Assembly: GCA_029990175.1 (NCBI GenBank) | Contig: JARKIP010000005.1 | Span: forward strand, 53,867,001-53,931,000 | From: Petunia secreta | Taxonomy: Eukaryota; Streptophyta; Magnoliopsida; Solanales; Solanaceae | Reading direction: 5' to 3' | DNA length: 64,000 nt | Made by a program: the position numbers and the translations under genes | The notes under the pieces: model-generated | Databases searched by the model: none | The model's input: only the letters and a program-made list of their open reading frames with translations | What the model was told of the DNA's origin: nothing | In this document: positions 1 to 10,830 of the stretch, one piece after another | Position numbering within the stretch: the first letter of the stretch is position 1 | How the letters are laid out: every line of letters starts with the position of its first letter

Positions 1-26
1 AGTCTTTGTGTAAGCTTGGGAAACAC

Positions 27-34
27 TATAAATA
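27..34 (+). promoter_or_regulatory. TATA box candidate for the antisense ORF of T0
   Basis: TATAAATA lies about 210 bp upstream of the first antisense-ORF-like reading (from 239). The same motif precedes the antisense ORFs of T1, T2, T4 and T5 in this window, and that recurrence is the main support. No transcript evidence is available. Confidence 0.4.
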
Positions 35-238
35 TCCAAGCCTAGCTTATTTTACACTTAGCTTATTATTGATATTGATGAATGTTAAAACATTGAACAT
101 GAGCATGGCTCTTGGTAATGAATGAAACCCTTTGATCTTGGACTTATATGTCTTCTAGCGGATCTAGATGAATACTCTTCCTCTCCGACCATTCTACTTG
201 CGTGCTCGCGTTAGCTCGAGGGTAGTTGCATAGCGTAG

Positions 239-2307
239 GTGTTCTTGTCCTTCTCCCGGGGTGTAACGGAACGAGTTCTCCGTTGCTACTTGGGATTAGA
301 GATCGAGTTACGTCTCGTTCTTTATCTTTTTACTTTTCCGCATTTTGATTCTCATCAAGTTGTTCCTTTGAATTTCCTTCTTGGCGATTTTAACACGGCT
401 GCTAACTTTCTCCTGAACCCTGAATTTAATGGTGATGGCAGAATTCAATTATAGAATATGAACCAAGAGGGGATGGTCAATCTCACTATCTAAACCTACC
501 CTTAAGATGTTACGGAGGAGACGCTCTCACGGGTAAGGACTATACTTGGGGCCTCGATGTTGTGATCATTGTTTCTACTGTAGAAGATAGAGTTTCTAGT
601 CACCCTGAGGGGTATTCTTTTGTACACTTTTACTCTTCATGATTGGCCTTAGTTTGTCGATACATCCTACTTTTGAAGAGATGTACCATCAGTACGATGT
701 CTGCTTTTCCCAAGTCTACCCCTCAACGTGGCATTTGATCGCAACGTTGGATAATCTAACTTCAAAGGCAAGCGTATTAACCTTCTGACTTCTCCAGGCC
801 CTTTACTCCTCTAAATTGTTCAAAAAGGGTATGCCCCGAGGCCTCTGGGTCCTACCTCCTGCTCTAGAAACCATAGAGGGGAATGTTGAAGTCCCCCGCA
901 TTGCTGAGGTAACGGATGCCATGGCTCATCTGGTAGCTACCCCCTCTGGTCCTACTACTTCCCCGAATGGTGTGTTGTTTCATGGCAGTGAAAACATGTT
1001 ATTGAATCTAGCCTAGAGGTTGAGAAAGAAGCGTATGAGAATGAGGCCATCGATCCTACTACTGTTACTACTCAAGTAGGTTAGTATTTACTTTGTCATT
1101 CGCTCGCGTTCCGATTCTTGAGTTTCTATTTACGCTGTTCTTTTTTCCAGTTTTTTTATAAGATTTTCCCCCTACTCCGTGGAGCCCCCATTTTAAGGGT
1201 CGTCCTACGAAGAAGACTATTGTCAGTAGCGCCGGTGCTGCCGCCATTGGTGACAATGCTACTGCTACCGAGGAAGCTTCGTACGGGCATGGTCGTGAGA
1301 TCCTGCTGTCTATCCTTGAAGGGCTTACATGCTTTCTCATCTCGAGATTGTTGTTGGAGCTCTTCAGGACTTGGTTGGGCCTTTAGAGGCAAGAAGTTTC
1401 CCAAAACATTCTTTTTCTGGACTGGTGAGTAAGATCACCGAATTTTACACAAAGGTAAACTACTTACCCAGCCTTCTTCTATTTTTTGTTGACATGTTCA
1501 TCTTTACCTTGCTCATACTCATATGTATTGTCTTCTAGCTTCCTCTAGGAGTTGGATACTATCCTACAGAATCTGCGCCAAGTCTTTCATTTTGAGAAGG
1601 AAGCGAAGCGCCTCTATAAGGAGAATGATGTTCTAAAAGCTATTGACGAAAGTTTGAGCACGTTAGTTGAGAGCCTGAATCCTTTGGCTGAAGCAAACAA
1701 CTGGTTGAAGGCTTGGTAGATGATCTTGGATGTTGAACATCGTCAGAGCCGGATGTATGCAGATAGGCTCGAGAAACCGACGGACTCAATCAGGCGTGAG
1801 CACAAGGAGTGTGTCTAGGAACTTGAAACGTCTATTGCGGAGAAAGATGCTACTAAGGCGTGAGCACAAGGAGTGTGCCAAGGCTGAAGCTGCTCGCTTG
1901 AGGGCTGAGCTAGTTGGCCAGGAGCAGCGTGTTGCCGCAACTGAAGAAAGAGTACTCGAGGCTGAACAAGTTACGGTTGAACTCCTAGTTGCTGGTGAGC
2001 AGTTGAGAGATGAGAATGGCTTGCTACATGCCATGTTTGGTAAGTTTCAGGCTAAGATTGAGCTCTTCTATAAAACTTATGATGATATGTGTGATCTTCT
2101 TCATGCCATGGAGGTCAGGCATAAGTTTAAGCTTGATCAGATGACTGTGGCCGCTAGTCTATCCACTTTGCAGCAGGTTCGTCATAATTCAACCTCCACC
2201 TGGTTGCTGAGATAGAAGAGATGCAGGCTTGGGTGGCTGAGGCAGATGCCTGACTTGCTTCTGATGTTGATAAAGGTTCTGAAGAAGGTGAGCAGCCAAA
2301 GGGGTGA
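239..2307 (+). pseudogene. Antisense coiled-coil ORF of T0 (plant 'putative gypsy-type transposon' protein), broken, intron-containing
   Basis: Lies on the plus strand, against the element's own direction. The N-terminal stretch (about 355-450) reads NFLLGDF...FNGDGRIQL and resembles the antisense ORF of T3 (from 41517, NFLLAHF...NYEGDGQMQ). A middle segment (about 797-1016) begins ALYSSKLFKKGMPRGLWVL. The C-terminal half (1549-2307) is rich in Glu, Lys, Arg, Leu and Ala in heptad-like spacing, e.g. AAATEERVLEAEQVTVELL-like text around 1930-1990, and is surely a coiled coil. It ends SEEGEQPKG at a TGA at 2305. Damage: stops near 1717 and 1816, a short duplication with frameshift near 1860, and a frameshift near 2210. 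Good splice-site candidates flank 1425-1548. The long coiled coil is typical of plant retrotransposon-associated proteins of this class; biochemical function is unknown. Confidence 0.6.
1425..1538 (+). other. Candidate intron in the T0 antisense ORF
   Basis: The donor reads CTG|GTGAGTAAG, close to the plant consensus. The acceptor is TTGTCTTCTAG at 1528-1538, with an alternative AG at 1547-1548 directly before the codon run E-L-D-T. The intervening DNA is T-rich, and the flanking segments read as low-stop protein while the intervening frame does not. A second, weaker pair is seen near 1075 (GTAGGT) and 1150 (TTTTTTCCAG). Confidence 0.5.
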
Positions 2308-3359
2308 TAGTGATGACTTCCTTAGGGGAAGAGTTGAAGACGAAGGTGGACAACTAGGGATGCTGCTAGAAAAGACGATTTGTCTCCAGGCGGGACTTAG
2401 GTCTTTAGATTAAGCTAGCTTTAGCAGCTTTCTTTTGATGAATCATGTAGCCTCCGAGCTTTATGGATAAATATCTTCTTTTAAGTTTTCTTTTGTTTTT
2501 CTATTTGTTTTTAAGGATTATATGTTTTTCTTCAATGTATCTTCTTCACTTATCAAAATAAGTTCACCATACGACGCCTTTACTTCTGCAGGGAGCATCT
2601 TTTCACCCGCAGAGGGCCTTTTTGCACCCACAGATAACGTCTTGGTCGCCAGCATCCTTTATTGTTTGTTGAAGGTGATTTTGTGTTTGTAGAGGTTCTT
2701 TTGTTCCCTAAATGCCTATTTGCGCCCCCAAAATATGTCTCTGCTCGAGTGATGAAGACATTTTTCATGCCCGTAGGTGCGGTTTTCCTACCTGAAGATC
2801 TAATTTTTCTTGAATTGATGATTTCAATGTAAGATAAGTTGACTAAGCGAAAATAATAGTCTTATTATTGAAACAGGGACACTGGGTCTGAAAGCATAGC
2901 AGGGACATTAAGTCCAATAATAGGCAGAAAACAGGATGCTGGGCCCGAAAGTTACTATAAGTAAAAAGAAAATAAAAACGTCAAAATGAAACGTCTTAGG
3001 GGACATTATGTTAGAAACTACTGGCTATCCCGATCTTCCTTCCCCCTGAATATCCAAGTCAGTGGAAAAATGACTCGGGTGCTGAGGCTCGGGGGTCTTT
3101 TGTCGCCTGGAAGGGGTTACCCCTTGTTTCTCTCTTGCTTCAATTATACCTGCAACAGCTGTTGTGTAGTATTATCTCAAAGTTAGCTCTTCTTCTCTGA
3201 TCTCTTTTATCCCCTACTTGGTTGGGCACTTTACTTTTTTTTGAAAGGTTGAGGATACTGCATGTATTTCGTGTATCTAAGGGCAGGCCGTGATAACGTT
3301 GCATGGGATCTCCCCTAATTACCTAGAAGGATGTATTCTTGACCGCTCTGGGCATATAA
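2308..3359. other. Spacer between antisense ORF and protease of T0; no gene seen
   Basis: About 1 kb holding the putative 3' ends of two converging transcription units: the antisense ORF from the left and gag-protease from the right. TTTTCTTTTG-type T-runs occur near 2470-2510. Short open frames here show no recognisable protein. Confidence 0.5.
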
Positions 3360-5298
3360 ACTTGTAAGATGATCTCTTTAATAGACCTTTCGCTAGCATT
3401 GTTGAAGCCTCACAACGTGTATGAGCTCGGTACTATTTGTTATGTGATCTTCATGGCTTGCACCACTTCCTACTTGTTGGCGTTAACGGCACTGCCAACA
3501 TTACTAAGGACACATTTCACCTCTGAATCCCCGATCCTTAAGGTAACAACCAAGGCGTCGTTGTATGGGAAGAGAAAGCCGCCGATGACGCTATCTTCAA
3601 TGAAAATCAGGTCGTTGTATGCTACCTCCTTGCCGTTTTCACTAGCCTCACATACCATTATGTCACTTATTGTATCATTATTAATTTCAAGTCCTCCAAT
3701 TATTATGTAGATGGATTGTTAGGCTTCTAGTAGTTCCAAGGGCCGGTCTGCATCCCTATTCCTTGCGTAAGTTTGTTTCCCTTTGTCCAACAGTAATTCC
3801 TTAATACAGTGGTATCAAAGGGCCGGTCTGCATCCCTACTCGTAGTATCAAAGCTCTGTAATTAGTGGTATTGTGGCCATGATCCCTATGGAATTTGTAA
3901 TACAGTGGCAGGCCTCGTCAACTTGGATCTTCTTTCATATCCTTGGGCCAGTGAATCTATGTGTCTTTGAGATGATTCTTTGAAAAGTCATCAGCATTCA
4001 AACGTAGGCCGAGGTCTTCATACCTTTTGGGAATCCTTTTAGAGTACGAGGAACCTTCTGAATTTATATTTCGGGCATCTCCATGCTTCTTTACCAACAT
4101 GGGTATAACCGAATAGGATTCCCTCATGCTCTTTGCCTTACAGTCATCAGGCCTATCTTCCTCGACTATATCATATTTACGGCTCTTGGTGTTATTTCTT
4201 TCTGACCTCCTTATTGAGTTAGCCTCGATCCTTAGTTTCTGGTACTAGCGGTAGTATAGATCATTCCATGCCTTTGGTGGGTGCTCTTGTAAACTCCGCA
4301 GCAGCTCCCGTGTGGATGTAGAACCCTAGGCTTTAAGCTTTTTACGAAGAGTACAGTCGTTGTATTTTCTAGCATTTGTGGGAGTGTCATTTTCTCATTT
4401 TGGAACCTCTCTAAATATCATTTCAGCAACTCACCTTGCTCTTGTGTGATCTGGAAATTATCCTCTATTCAATTCTCCTGTCGGAGTGCACTTTTACAAA
4501 CTGATCTTGCATTTGGGTGAATGAATTGAGGTACCCTTCGGGTAGCTGAGTGTGCTAGGTCTAAGCACCTTTAGTCTGGTGGTGCAGAACTTCTTTACTA
4601 GCACGAACTAGATTTATTCTTTTGATAGGTTGTTGCTCTTGACTGGTGTTACGTAAGCTGCGACATGATCATTGTGATCAGTGGTGCCATTGTACTTGGG
4701 TATGTGATATGGAACTTCTTTGGGACCATAAGCAGCGCACCGCTAGGCTTAGAGGGTTGCTGAGGGAAAGTGTCCACATCGATCTTCTTTATCACGAGAG
4801 GAGCCAGTAGGATTTGGTCCATTCCCTCGCTTTATTCCTTCAGCTGTTAAAGCACGGTCCTCCTCGAATGCGGTCCTTGTAGTTGCTGGAGCATTGCGGT
4901 GTCCGAACTTCCGCATTGCATTAAGATTTATTCATCGCGCCACAGAATCTGGTGTATTTTTGGTGGGCCTTGATCCTTGTGGGGATCTTGTGGCAGCACT
5001 ACTTTAGTGAAAGCTTCTTTTAGGCTCTTAGATAGTGTGTCGGCCATTAGTATTGAATGTTCTACACCTTCATGAGCATCTATAATGCTCTCTCTAATAC
5101 ATCTTTCGCTCCACTTTTTCTCTCCTTCTTGGTAGGGCCTTGCCATTGAGGCTGTGATTTTGAGTCGCTTTGATCATCATCTCCCTCCAGGTCCATTGTG
5201 TTCTTGCTCAGATCATCTTTTTATCTGGTAGGGTCCTTGGCCGCCTCCTCTGCTTCCAGGGTGGTGTCATGCGGGCCTCCATTGTTGTCTTGTAACAT
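3360..5298 (-). pseudogene. gag-protease region of T0
   Basis: A start-like ATG on the minus strand is at 5298. Around 4480-4370 the minus strand reads ITQEQGELLK then, after a stop, YLERFQNEKMTLP. This aligns with the T1 gag text RQRDDELLKVYLESF, so it is a retrotransposon gag core domain. Around 3470-3660 the minus strand reads PYNDALVVTLRIGD followed by a degraded active site (SNVGSA where retropepsins have DTGS/DNGS). Gag would form the particle and the protease would process it. In-frame stops and shifts throughout make it non-functional, and no RT, RNase H or integrase follows. Confidence 0.65.
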
Positions 5299-5332
5299 GA
5301 TTGATTCGCTTCTTCGGAATAACAAATAATTA

Positions 5333-5358
5333 CTTGGGCCCCACAGTGGGCGTCAAAC
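5333..5358 (-). promoter_or_regulatory. Primer-binding site region of T0
   Basis: The minus strand reads GTTTGACGCCCACTGTGGGG directly after the LTR end (...TATAGACA). It corresponds to the PBS region of T1 (8688 on, GTTTGGCGTCCACCATGGGG) and T2. This is where a tRNA 3' end would prime minus-strand synthesis; the tRNA species was not determined. Confidence 0.6.
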
Positions 5359-5733
5359 TGTCTATACCTAAAACTTGACCTCTACGAAAATAATTACATT
5401 TTTTAATAGGGTAACAAATAATAATGAAATATCGAAGAAGGCGAAATAAAATAAGAACTACATTTCTTGAATAATGAAGAGAAAAGTAGGATTCTTGTTG
5501 AATCTCGACGTGAAAATTACAATAGGGTGAGTGGGGTACTTATAGGCGAGTCTTTACTCCAGTTCTAATTGTAGTATAACTCTTCTACATAAGGCCTTCG
5601 GCCGATTACTAAAGGCGATTACCCAAAAATATATCCTAAGTAGGAGTAGGGTAAAACTACAGGCGGCTAAACGATACAGGTAAGTTCATCGGCTATGCGG
5701 GCCGTGACTAAAAAGGCTGATGTGTCTTCTACA
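5359..5733 (-). repeat. 5' LTR of T0
   Basis: Starts TGTCTATACC next to the PBS on the plus-strand left side and ends at a plausible CTACA at 5733, giving TG...CA ends and about 375 bp. On the minus strand a TATA-like CTATAAGTACC lies at about 5536-5546, placed as an LTR promoter should be. The right boundary is inferred because the partner LTR is outside the window. Confidence 0.5.
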
Positions 5734-7365
5734 ACGGAAAAGAATGAGGTCAAAAAGTGTGAAAGGAATTAGTATGGTGGGGGAGAGGAGAGGATAGGAA
5801 GTGATTGTTTTCCTTTTTCCTTTTTTGTTTGTTGAATTTTTATTTGTATTTTATGTAAATTTTTTCATGATTGTATAATACTTTAATTTCAAATCAGCAT
5901 ATTCATGCACCATTTAATAGTGATACTAACGCTTTTGTTCACATCAACTACATTACTGCCTTATATGCATAGTCAACTATCAGAAGTGCTTATTAATATT
6001 TATTCTGTCATGTAGATGTGCGTTAAAGTGAAAAATTTATAAATTCAATAATTGGGATGATGAGGCTGCAAAGTTAGTGGTTTGAGAGGATATGTTGCCT
6101 TTTATACGGTGTTTTTAAAAGGGATAGCGAAAATTGATTTCAATGACATTGGTGCTCAGCTCATTTTTCACTAACTACCAAAGAGGATATGAAGCCGAAA
6201 CAAGTGTTTATATACGCATGATCATTGTCAAGTTACTTATATATGACTGGATTTATTTCTTGGTTCCTTCTTAAAAGTTGAATTGCATATTCCTTCAGCG
6301 GTCAGCCTAAAACTTTGAGTCGTTTTTTTTTTCCGAGCTTGACTTAATTACTTTTTGTTTTAGAATTTCATTTCTACAAATTATTAGTACATGATTACAC
6401 GAAAATCTCTTACATTTTTTTCTATATATTTTTGTCTCACCATCTTGGAACCCCATCAAAATGTTAATGCGGAATTAAAATTCAATATCATTAAGGTTTT
6501 CAATCTTGTAAACTAAATAAAATGTACTTGTAGAAGTTGCAATTGTTATTTTTAATTTATTTAAAGAAATATTTGAAAAATGTAGCCCAAGTAAAAACTT
6601 ATTACAGACTGCAAATAATAATGCCAAACAGGTAGGAATTCATGAAAGTATTTGATTATTTTCTTTTGGAATGTAAGATTTCTTTATTTTTAGTAATTTT
6701 TAAATAAGGTACATATACAACGATATATATATTGTTACTCTGAGTGCATTTTTTTTGTATGTGGCAGTGTGTAGATCAACTTACTCACACTTTCGCTATT
6801 TATGGGGTATTTTATTTCTCATGACATTATCAATACCAATCAACGTTGTTCTCTGATACGTGAATATGTGCTAAGATATCAGCTAATTCGTTTTTTTCTT
6901 CTTCTTAAATCTATGTTGGGATTTGGAACGTCTCATGATCTTTATTTCACCTTAGTCATGCCGCTGCTCGGGGTCATACTTTTGTTAATCCTACTTTCTG
7001 CATGACACAAACAAAGCACTAATTTGAATTATCAGAAATCAACTGGAGAGAGAGAGAGATTCAAGTTGTACGATAAAGGATATCTGAAATATTTATAATT
7101 TAAATTAAAGGGAGTGCGCATAATTTTGATAGTAATATGATTGTCAATCAAAAGAAAGCAGGCAAAAGGTATCTTTCAGGTCTTTCTAAGTACCAACTAC
7201 CATATATGTCATATGGTAGATTAAGTATTAATATAAATGATTTGTTGGAGGTGGATTAAGTATTAGGTTTGTTGATCGAACGCTTGGAGGAAGTGTCTCT
7301 TTAAACAATTCAAAGCTTCTAGCCGCCTCTCGATGAATGTGGTCGCGCAAAGCCATTAAATTTCT
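5734..7365. other. AT-rich intergenic DNA, no gene recognised
   Basis: Mostly AT-rich with poly-T runs and a short GA repeat near 7049-7061. A short open frame at 6802-7005 has no recognisable domain and is probably chance. I see no clear element ends. Confidence 0.6.
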
Positions 7366-7367
7366 TA

Positions 7368-7565
7368 CCCCATCCGTCTTATTTTATGCGGCAGCGTTTG
7401 ACTTTGCAAACAAAAAATTTTTAAAATTTATGGTGTAAAACAAATTATAGAAATTTGAGTAGTTGAAAATCATTTTATAAAAGTAAATTATTTCTACTTG
7501 TAGAAATATAATATTTTTTTGGGACAAAATAAAAAAAATAATGCCACGTAAATTGAGAGATTGAG
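7368..7565. mobile_element. Stowaway-like MITE (diverged)
   Basis: About 198 bp flanked by TA on both sides (7366-7367, 7566-7567). The left end CCCCATCCGTCTTATTTTA and the inverted right end (CTCAATCTCTCAATTTA on the opposite strand) follow the Stowaway terminal pattern CTCCCTCCGT...CATTTTA. There is no coding capacity, so it would have been moved by a Tc1/mariner-type transposase in trans. Confidence 0.6.
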
Positions 7566-7569
7566 TACT

Positions 7570-8204
7570 CACTACAGCAATACATAGCTGCAAAAATTAA
7601 GGTTCCATAGCTATTTACGATTTCGTTAAATTTCATTGCCACGAAAATATAACTGATAAAGCTAATTCTGTATGTTTGCTATAATTGTTAACTTCTCTAG
7701 CAAACTACCTAAATAACTACAAAGTTGTTGCTACAATAAGAAAACGTAGCTAAAGATAAATTTTTGTCACGTATTTAAAGTTACTGTACCCATAGTAACC
7801 TTTTAACCATAATAAATTATTAATATCAAATTAATATAGTTATACAAATATTTTGCTTTAAGTTGTAAAAATTCGTGGCAACTAAAGATTACATGTGAGT
7901 TTATCGCTACGACAAATTTAGTAGCTAATCATAAGATTTAGCCACGCCTATGAAGATATTGTAGTAAAAATAATATTTTAGCCACAAAAAAATATTGAAA
8001 ATTAATAGTTATTGCTGAATGATCATATTTTCTTCAACTTATTATTATTCATGGCAATTGTTCACTTATAGCCATGAAATTATTGCAACACTAAAGTTTA
8101 TGTTACTATGCATAAGTGTTTTCCATGCATTTGAGATACAGTAGCAATACTCATAAATTATTGAAAAAAATTAAATACGATAACTTATTAATTAAATGAT
8201 TTTT
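7570..8204. mobile_element. CACTA-like transposon end with subterminal repeats (partial)
   Basis: Starts CACTACAGCAATAC, like CACTA-superfamily termini. Downstream are many short subterminal repeats in both orientations: GCCACGAAA/TTCGTGGC, GTAGCTAA and TAGCCAC near 7640, 7748, 7880, 7920, 7940, 7985 and 8070. Only the left end is visible; the LTR of T1 begins at 8205 and may have interrupted it. No transposase is present. Confidence 0.4.
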
Positions 8205-8687
8205 TGTGTGGGCAATAAAATGCCATCAATTGTTACGGAGCTACGAGTCCAGTTGGCGAGACTAGACTTATCCTAAAAGTCACCGGACACACTGGATAAA
8301 CGAATGTTCTACGAGTTACCATCGTTCAGGCGGTACGGGCGTAGAACACAAGGCATACATCCTGCCACCTTAAGGTTGCACTCTCTTAGTTAGAGTTTCG
8401 TATATACCACCGCCTTTAGTTTATATGCCCATGAGCCTTATTAGTCTTTGTATTTACCATAATTAGGACTGGGTATCTATTAATATAAATACCCTTCTTT
8501 ATATTGTATTATACATCAAACGATTCACGACTGAATCCGACTATTCTCAAGGAATAAAAGCTTTTTACTTTCTTGTTTATTATTTTCCTCTTTATTTACT
8601 TACATTTTGTCGTATTTTACTGTATTGCTTGTGACCTCTTCATAAATTAAAGTGTTTAACCTAGACGTACAAATTAAGGCATAAACA
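8205..8687 (+). repeat. 5' LTR of T1
   Basis: Begins TGTGTGGGC and ends GGCATAAACA (483 bp). TATA box TATAAATA at 8484-8491. Matches the LTRs at 14121, 25860, 26677, 40113, 40615 and 59975 in this window. Confidence 0.85.
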
Positions 8688-8710
8688 GTTTGGCGTCCAC
8701 CATGGGGGCC
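8688..8710 (+). promoter_or_regulatory. Primer-binding site of T1
   Basis: GTTTGGCGTCCACCATGGGG follows the LTR directly, in the position and style of Tat-lineage PBSs. The cognate tRNA was not assigned. Confidence 0.65.
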
Positions 8711-8749
8711 TAGGCAACTGTAGTTATTCTACGAAGAAAAGATGCAGTC

Positions 8750-10285
8750 ATGTCAGACGACAACACCCTAAACAATACTGTCGACACCATAGACGAGTCT
8801 GTACAGGATCGTGATGATCCCATCATGTAGAAAAACGATCCATCCAAGGAGCCGGTCCATGTGCCCAACGACGGTGAAGGTGATCAGTCACGTGAAAGTA
8901 ATTCTGATCTCAAAGATTTTCTTATTAATCTCCACACAACCCTGCCAGAGCGGGCAGAGCAGAACTCAGTCAACATGGTCGATGGAATATCTCAGCAGTT
9001 AGGAATTATGTTCACGGGATCATCTCAGAGGCCAGCATCCCTGCGAGGACCAGCGCCCATGAACGATACTCGAGCGTCCCCTCCTAACTATAGACTCAAC
9101 ATGGATACTGCTTCTGGAGGTTCAACAATAGTCAACAATAAAGACCTCAAATGAACGCCTGTCATTCAGAACATCCTGAAGGAGATGAAGTCCATCCACG
9201 ATCGGATCGGTAACATACCGGGTGCACCACCTCAGGTTACCACGGTAGATAAGAAATTTTTTTATAAGCATGCATACAAAGCAAGAGTTGCATCGATCCG
9301 TGTATCAAAGCACTTCCATTTGCCGAATAACTTGATGTACGACGAAATAATGGATCTGAATGAGCGTATTGCTGCATATTACACAGCTGTCAAGAGCAAT
9401 GCAATCCAGTCTGCTCTGGTGAAAAAGTTCGGGTCTACCCTGACAAGGTGCCCTCGCTTGGTACCTTGAGCTACCGATGGCCTTCATCGAGTCATTCACC
9501 CAGATGCAAGATCTGTTCAAGAAAGCACACTATGGTGCCCGTAAATGGGAGAAGCGCATGGACGATATCTTTGAGATTCGGCAGCGCGACGATGAGTTGT
9601 TAAAAGTTTATCTTGAAAGTTTTCAGAGGGAACGCATGGAGCTTCCTCTAGTCCCCGATAATATCGCAATGGTAGCTTTCGGCAAGATCCTGAACTCCAA
9701 AGGGTCGCTGATTACCATGGAATTTCAGTGCAATCTAACTCAACACCCTGTGTCGACATGGCGTGCCTTACATTAGAGATACACTGAAAAGCTCGCCCTG
9801 GAGCCAGAACACTTTCAAAACCCTGAAGTCGAACAGAGAAAACGAGCAGGAAGTCCGTCCCTTGAGGAGAAAGGGATTGAAAAAGAGTATAAGGAAAGAC
9901 ACAGAGCCAAGCCGGAGCGGCCAAGTAGGGAAACGACCAGGAGCCCAGATCCCAGGAGAAACGAACCGGGCCCCGTAGCTTCCAAGTTTTTGGTTTACGA
10001 GTCAACGCCGTGGAACTGGTTTCAAATCATTTTTGCAAACTAGGACCAAAAGTACGGTGGCCGCCTACCATTAAAGGAGTCGTCAGGAGGAACACACTGG
10101 CCTATTGTATCTTTCATCTTACCAATGGCCATGCTACGGTCGATTGTAAGGCCCTGATGTTAGAGATTGAGCATCTACTAAATGAAGGTCACCTTAAAGA
10201 TTTGATTGAAGAAGGACCGAGGTATTCGACAGCGCCAGACTTTAGGGATAAGCGGCATATCAATGCGATCTTCGCAACACCGTGA
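8750..10285 (+). pseudogene. gag of T1
   Basis: Starts at ATG 8750 (MSDDNTLNNTVDTIDES). The frame is broken by TAG at 8828, TGA at 9152 and a frameshift near 9470. It can be followed to about 10285 by comparison with the better preserved T2 gag (39766-38588). Recognisable parts: the capsid-like core around 9185-9776, including FTQMQDLFKKAHYG and RQRDDELLKVYLESF; a basic Arg/Lys/Glu-rich linker around 9830-9960; and a short zinc-knuckle-like segment near 10105-10150 (YCIFHLTNGHATVDCKAL). The product would package element RNA. Not functional. Confidence 0.75.
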
Positions 10286-10830
10286 CCTGCCACGGCCTGG
10301 GGGACTGAAAAGGTAGCATCGACCGTTAGTGCTATCACTTTCAGTTCGAAAGGCGAAGCAGAACATCCAGATGATCTCAGACCAAGCAAGCTCTGGCAGA
10401 TCTAAGGAGACATGTGAACATTATTCTGGGAAAGGTACTACAAAAGTTAGGTCAAGACCATTAGATAACACTGGGCCGTCACAGGATAATCGGCTTCAAT
10501 GGCTTCCGAGAAGAACCTGTCGGAGAAATAACTTTACCAGTCCATATGCTGGGCGTGACAAGCATAGCTTCCTTCCAGGTACTGAATTACAATCTTTTGC
10601 ATGACGTCATCTTGGGACGACCATGGATACACTGCTTTAAGGGAGCACCCTCAACACTACATCAAGTCTTCACATATCCAACCTCATATAGGGTTAATGA
10701 CTTACGGGGTGAGCAGCCTCTACTTGGAAGATATTATCATGTATATGGTGGGGATCTCAGCACCGGGTCGATAGTCGATGTAAATGTGACCGAAGAGGAG
10801 TCTGTCTGGTTCGAGGCCACGGAATGAAAG
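10286..10830 (+). pseudogene. Aspartic protease region of T1
   Basis: The C-terminal half is clear: from about 10546 the frame reads SFQVLNYNLLHDVILGRPW then IHCFKGAPSTLHQVF. This is the usual retropepsin ending (V-I-L-G-R-P-W) of Tat-lineage elements. The active-site region upstream (10290-10540) is shifted and degraded. It would process the Gag-Pol precursor. Directly after it, where reverse transcriptase should start, comes a short Leu/Lys-rich segment (IDKLRDRLSKMDQLVPKATE) shared with T2. Confidence 0.65.

Larger units (their letters stand above)
1..5733 (-). mobile_element. T0: decayed Tat-lineage Ty3/gypsy element, minus strand, 3' end outside window
   Basis: Read on the minus strand this segment runs 5' LTR (5733 to 5359), primer-binding site, gag and aspartic protease (5298 to 3360), a 1-kb spacer, and then an ORF on the opposite (plus) strand (239-2307). 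Its 3' LTR would lie to the left of base 1. The order gag-protease-antisense ORF matches Tat-lineage elements. Only about 1 kb separates the protease from the antisense ORF, too short for reverse transcriptase, RNase H and integrase, so these were deleted or never present in this copy. All reading frames carry stops and frameshifts. Confidence 0.7.

Noticed and set aside
6802..7005. 67-codon frame in AT-rich DNA, possible small host protein
   Set aside because: No domain and no supporting promoter or similarity; expected by chance.
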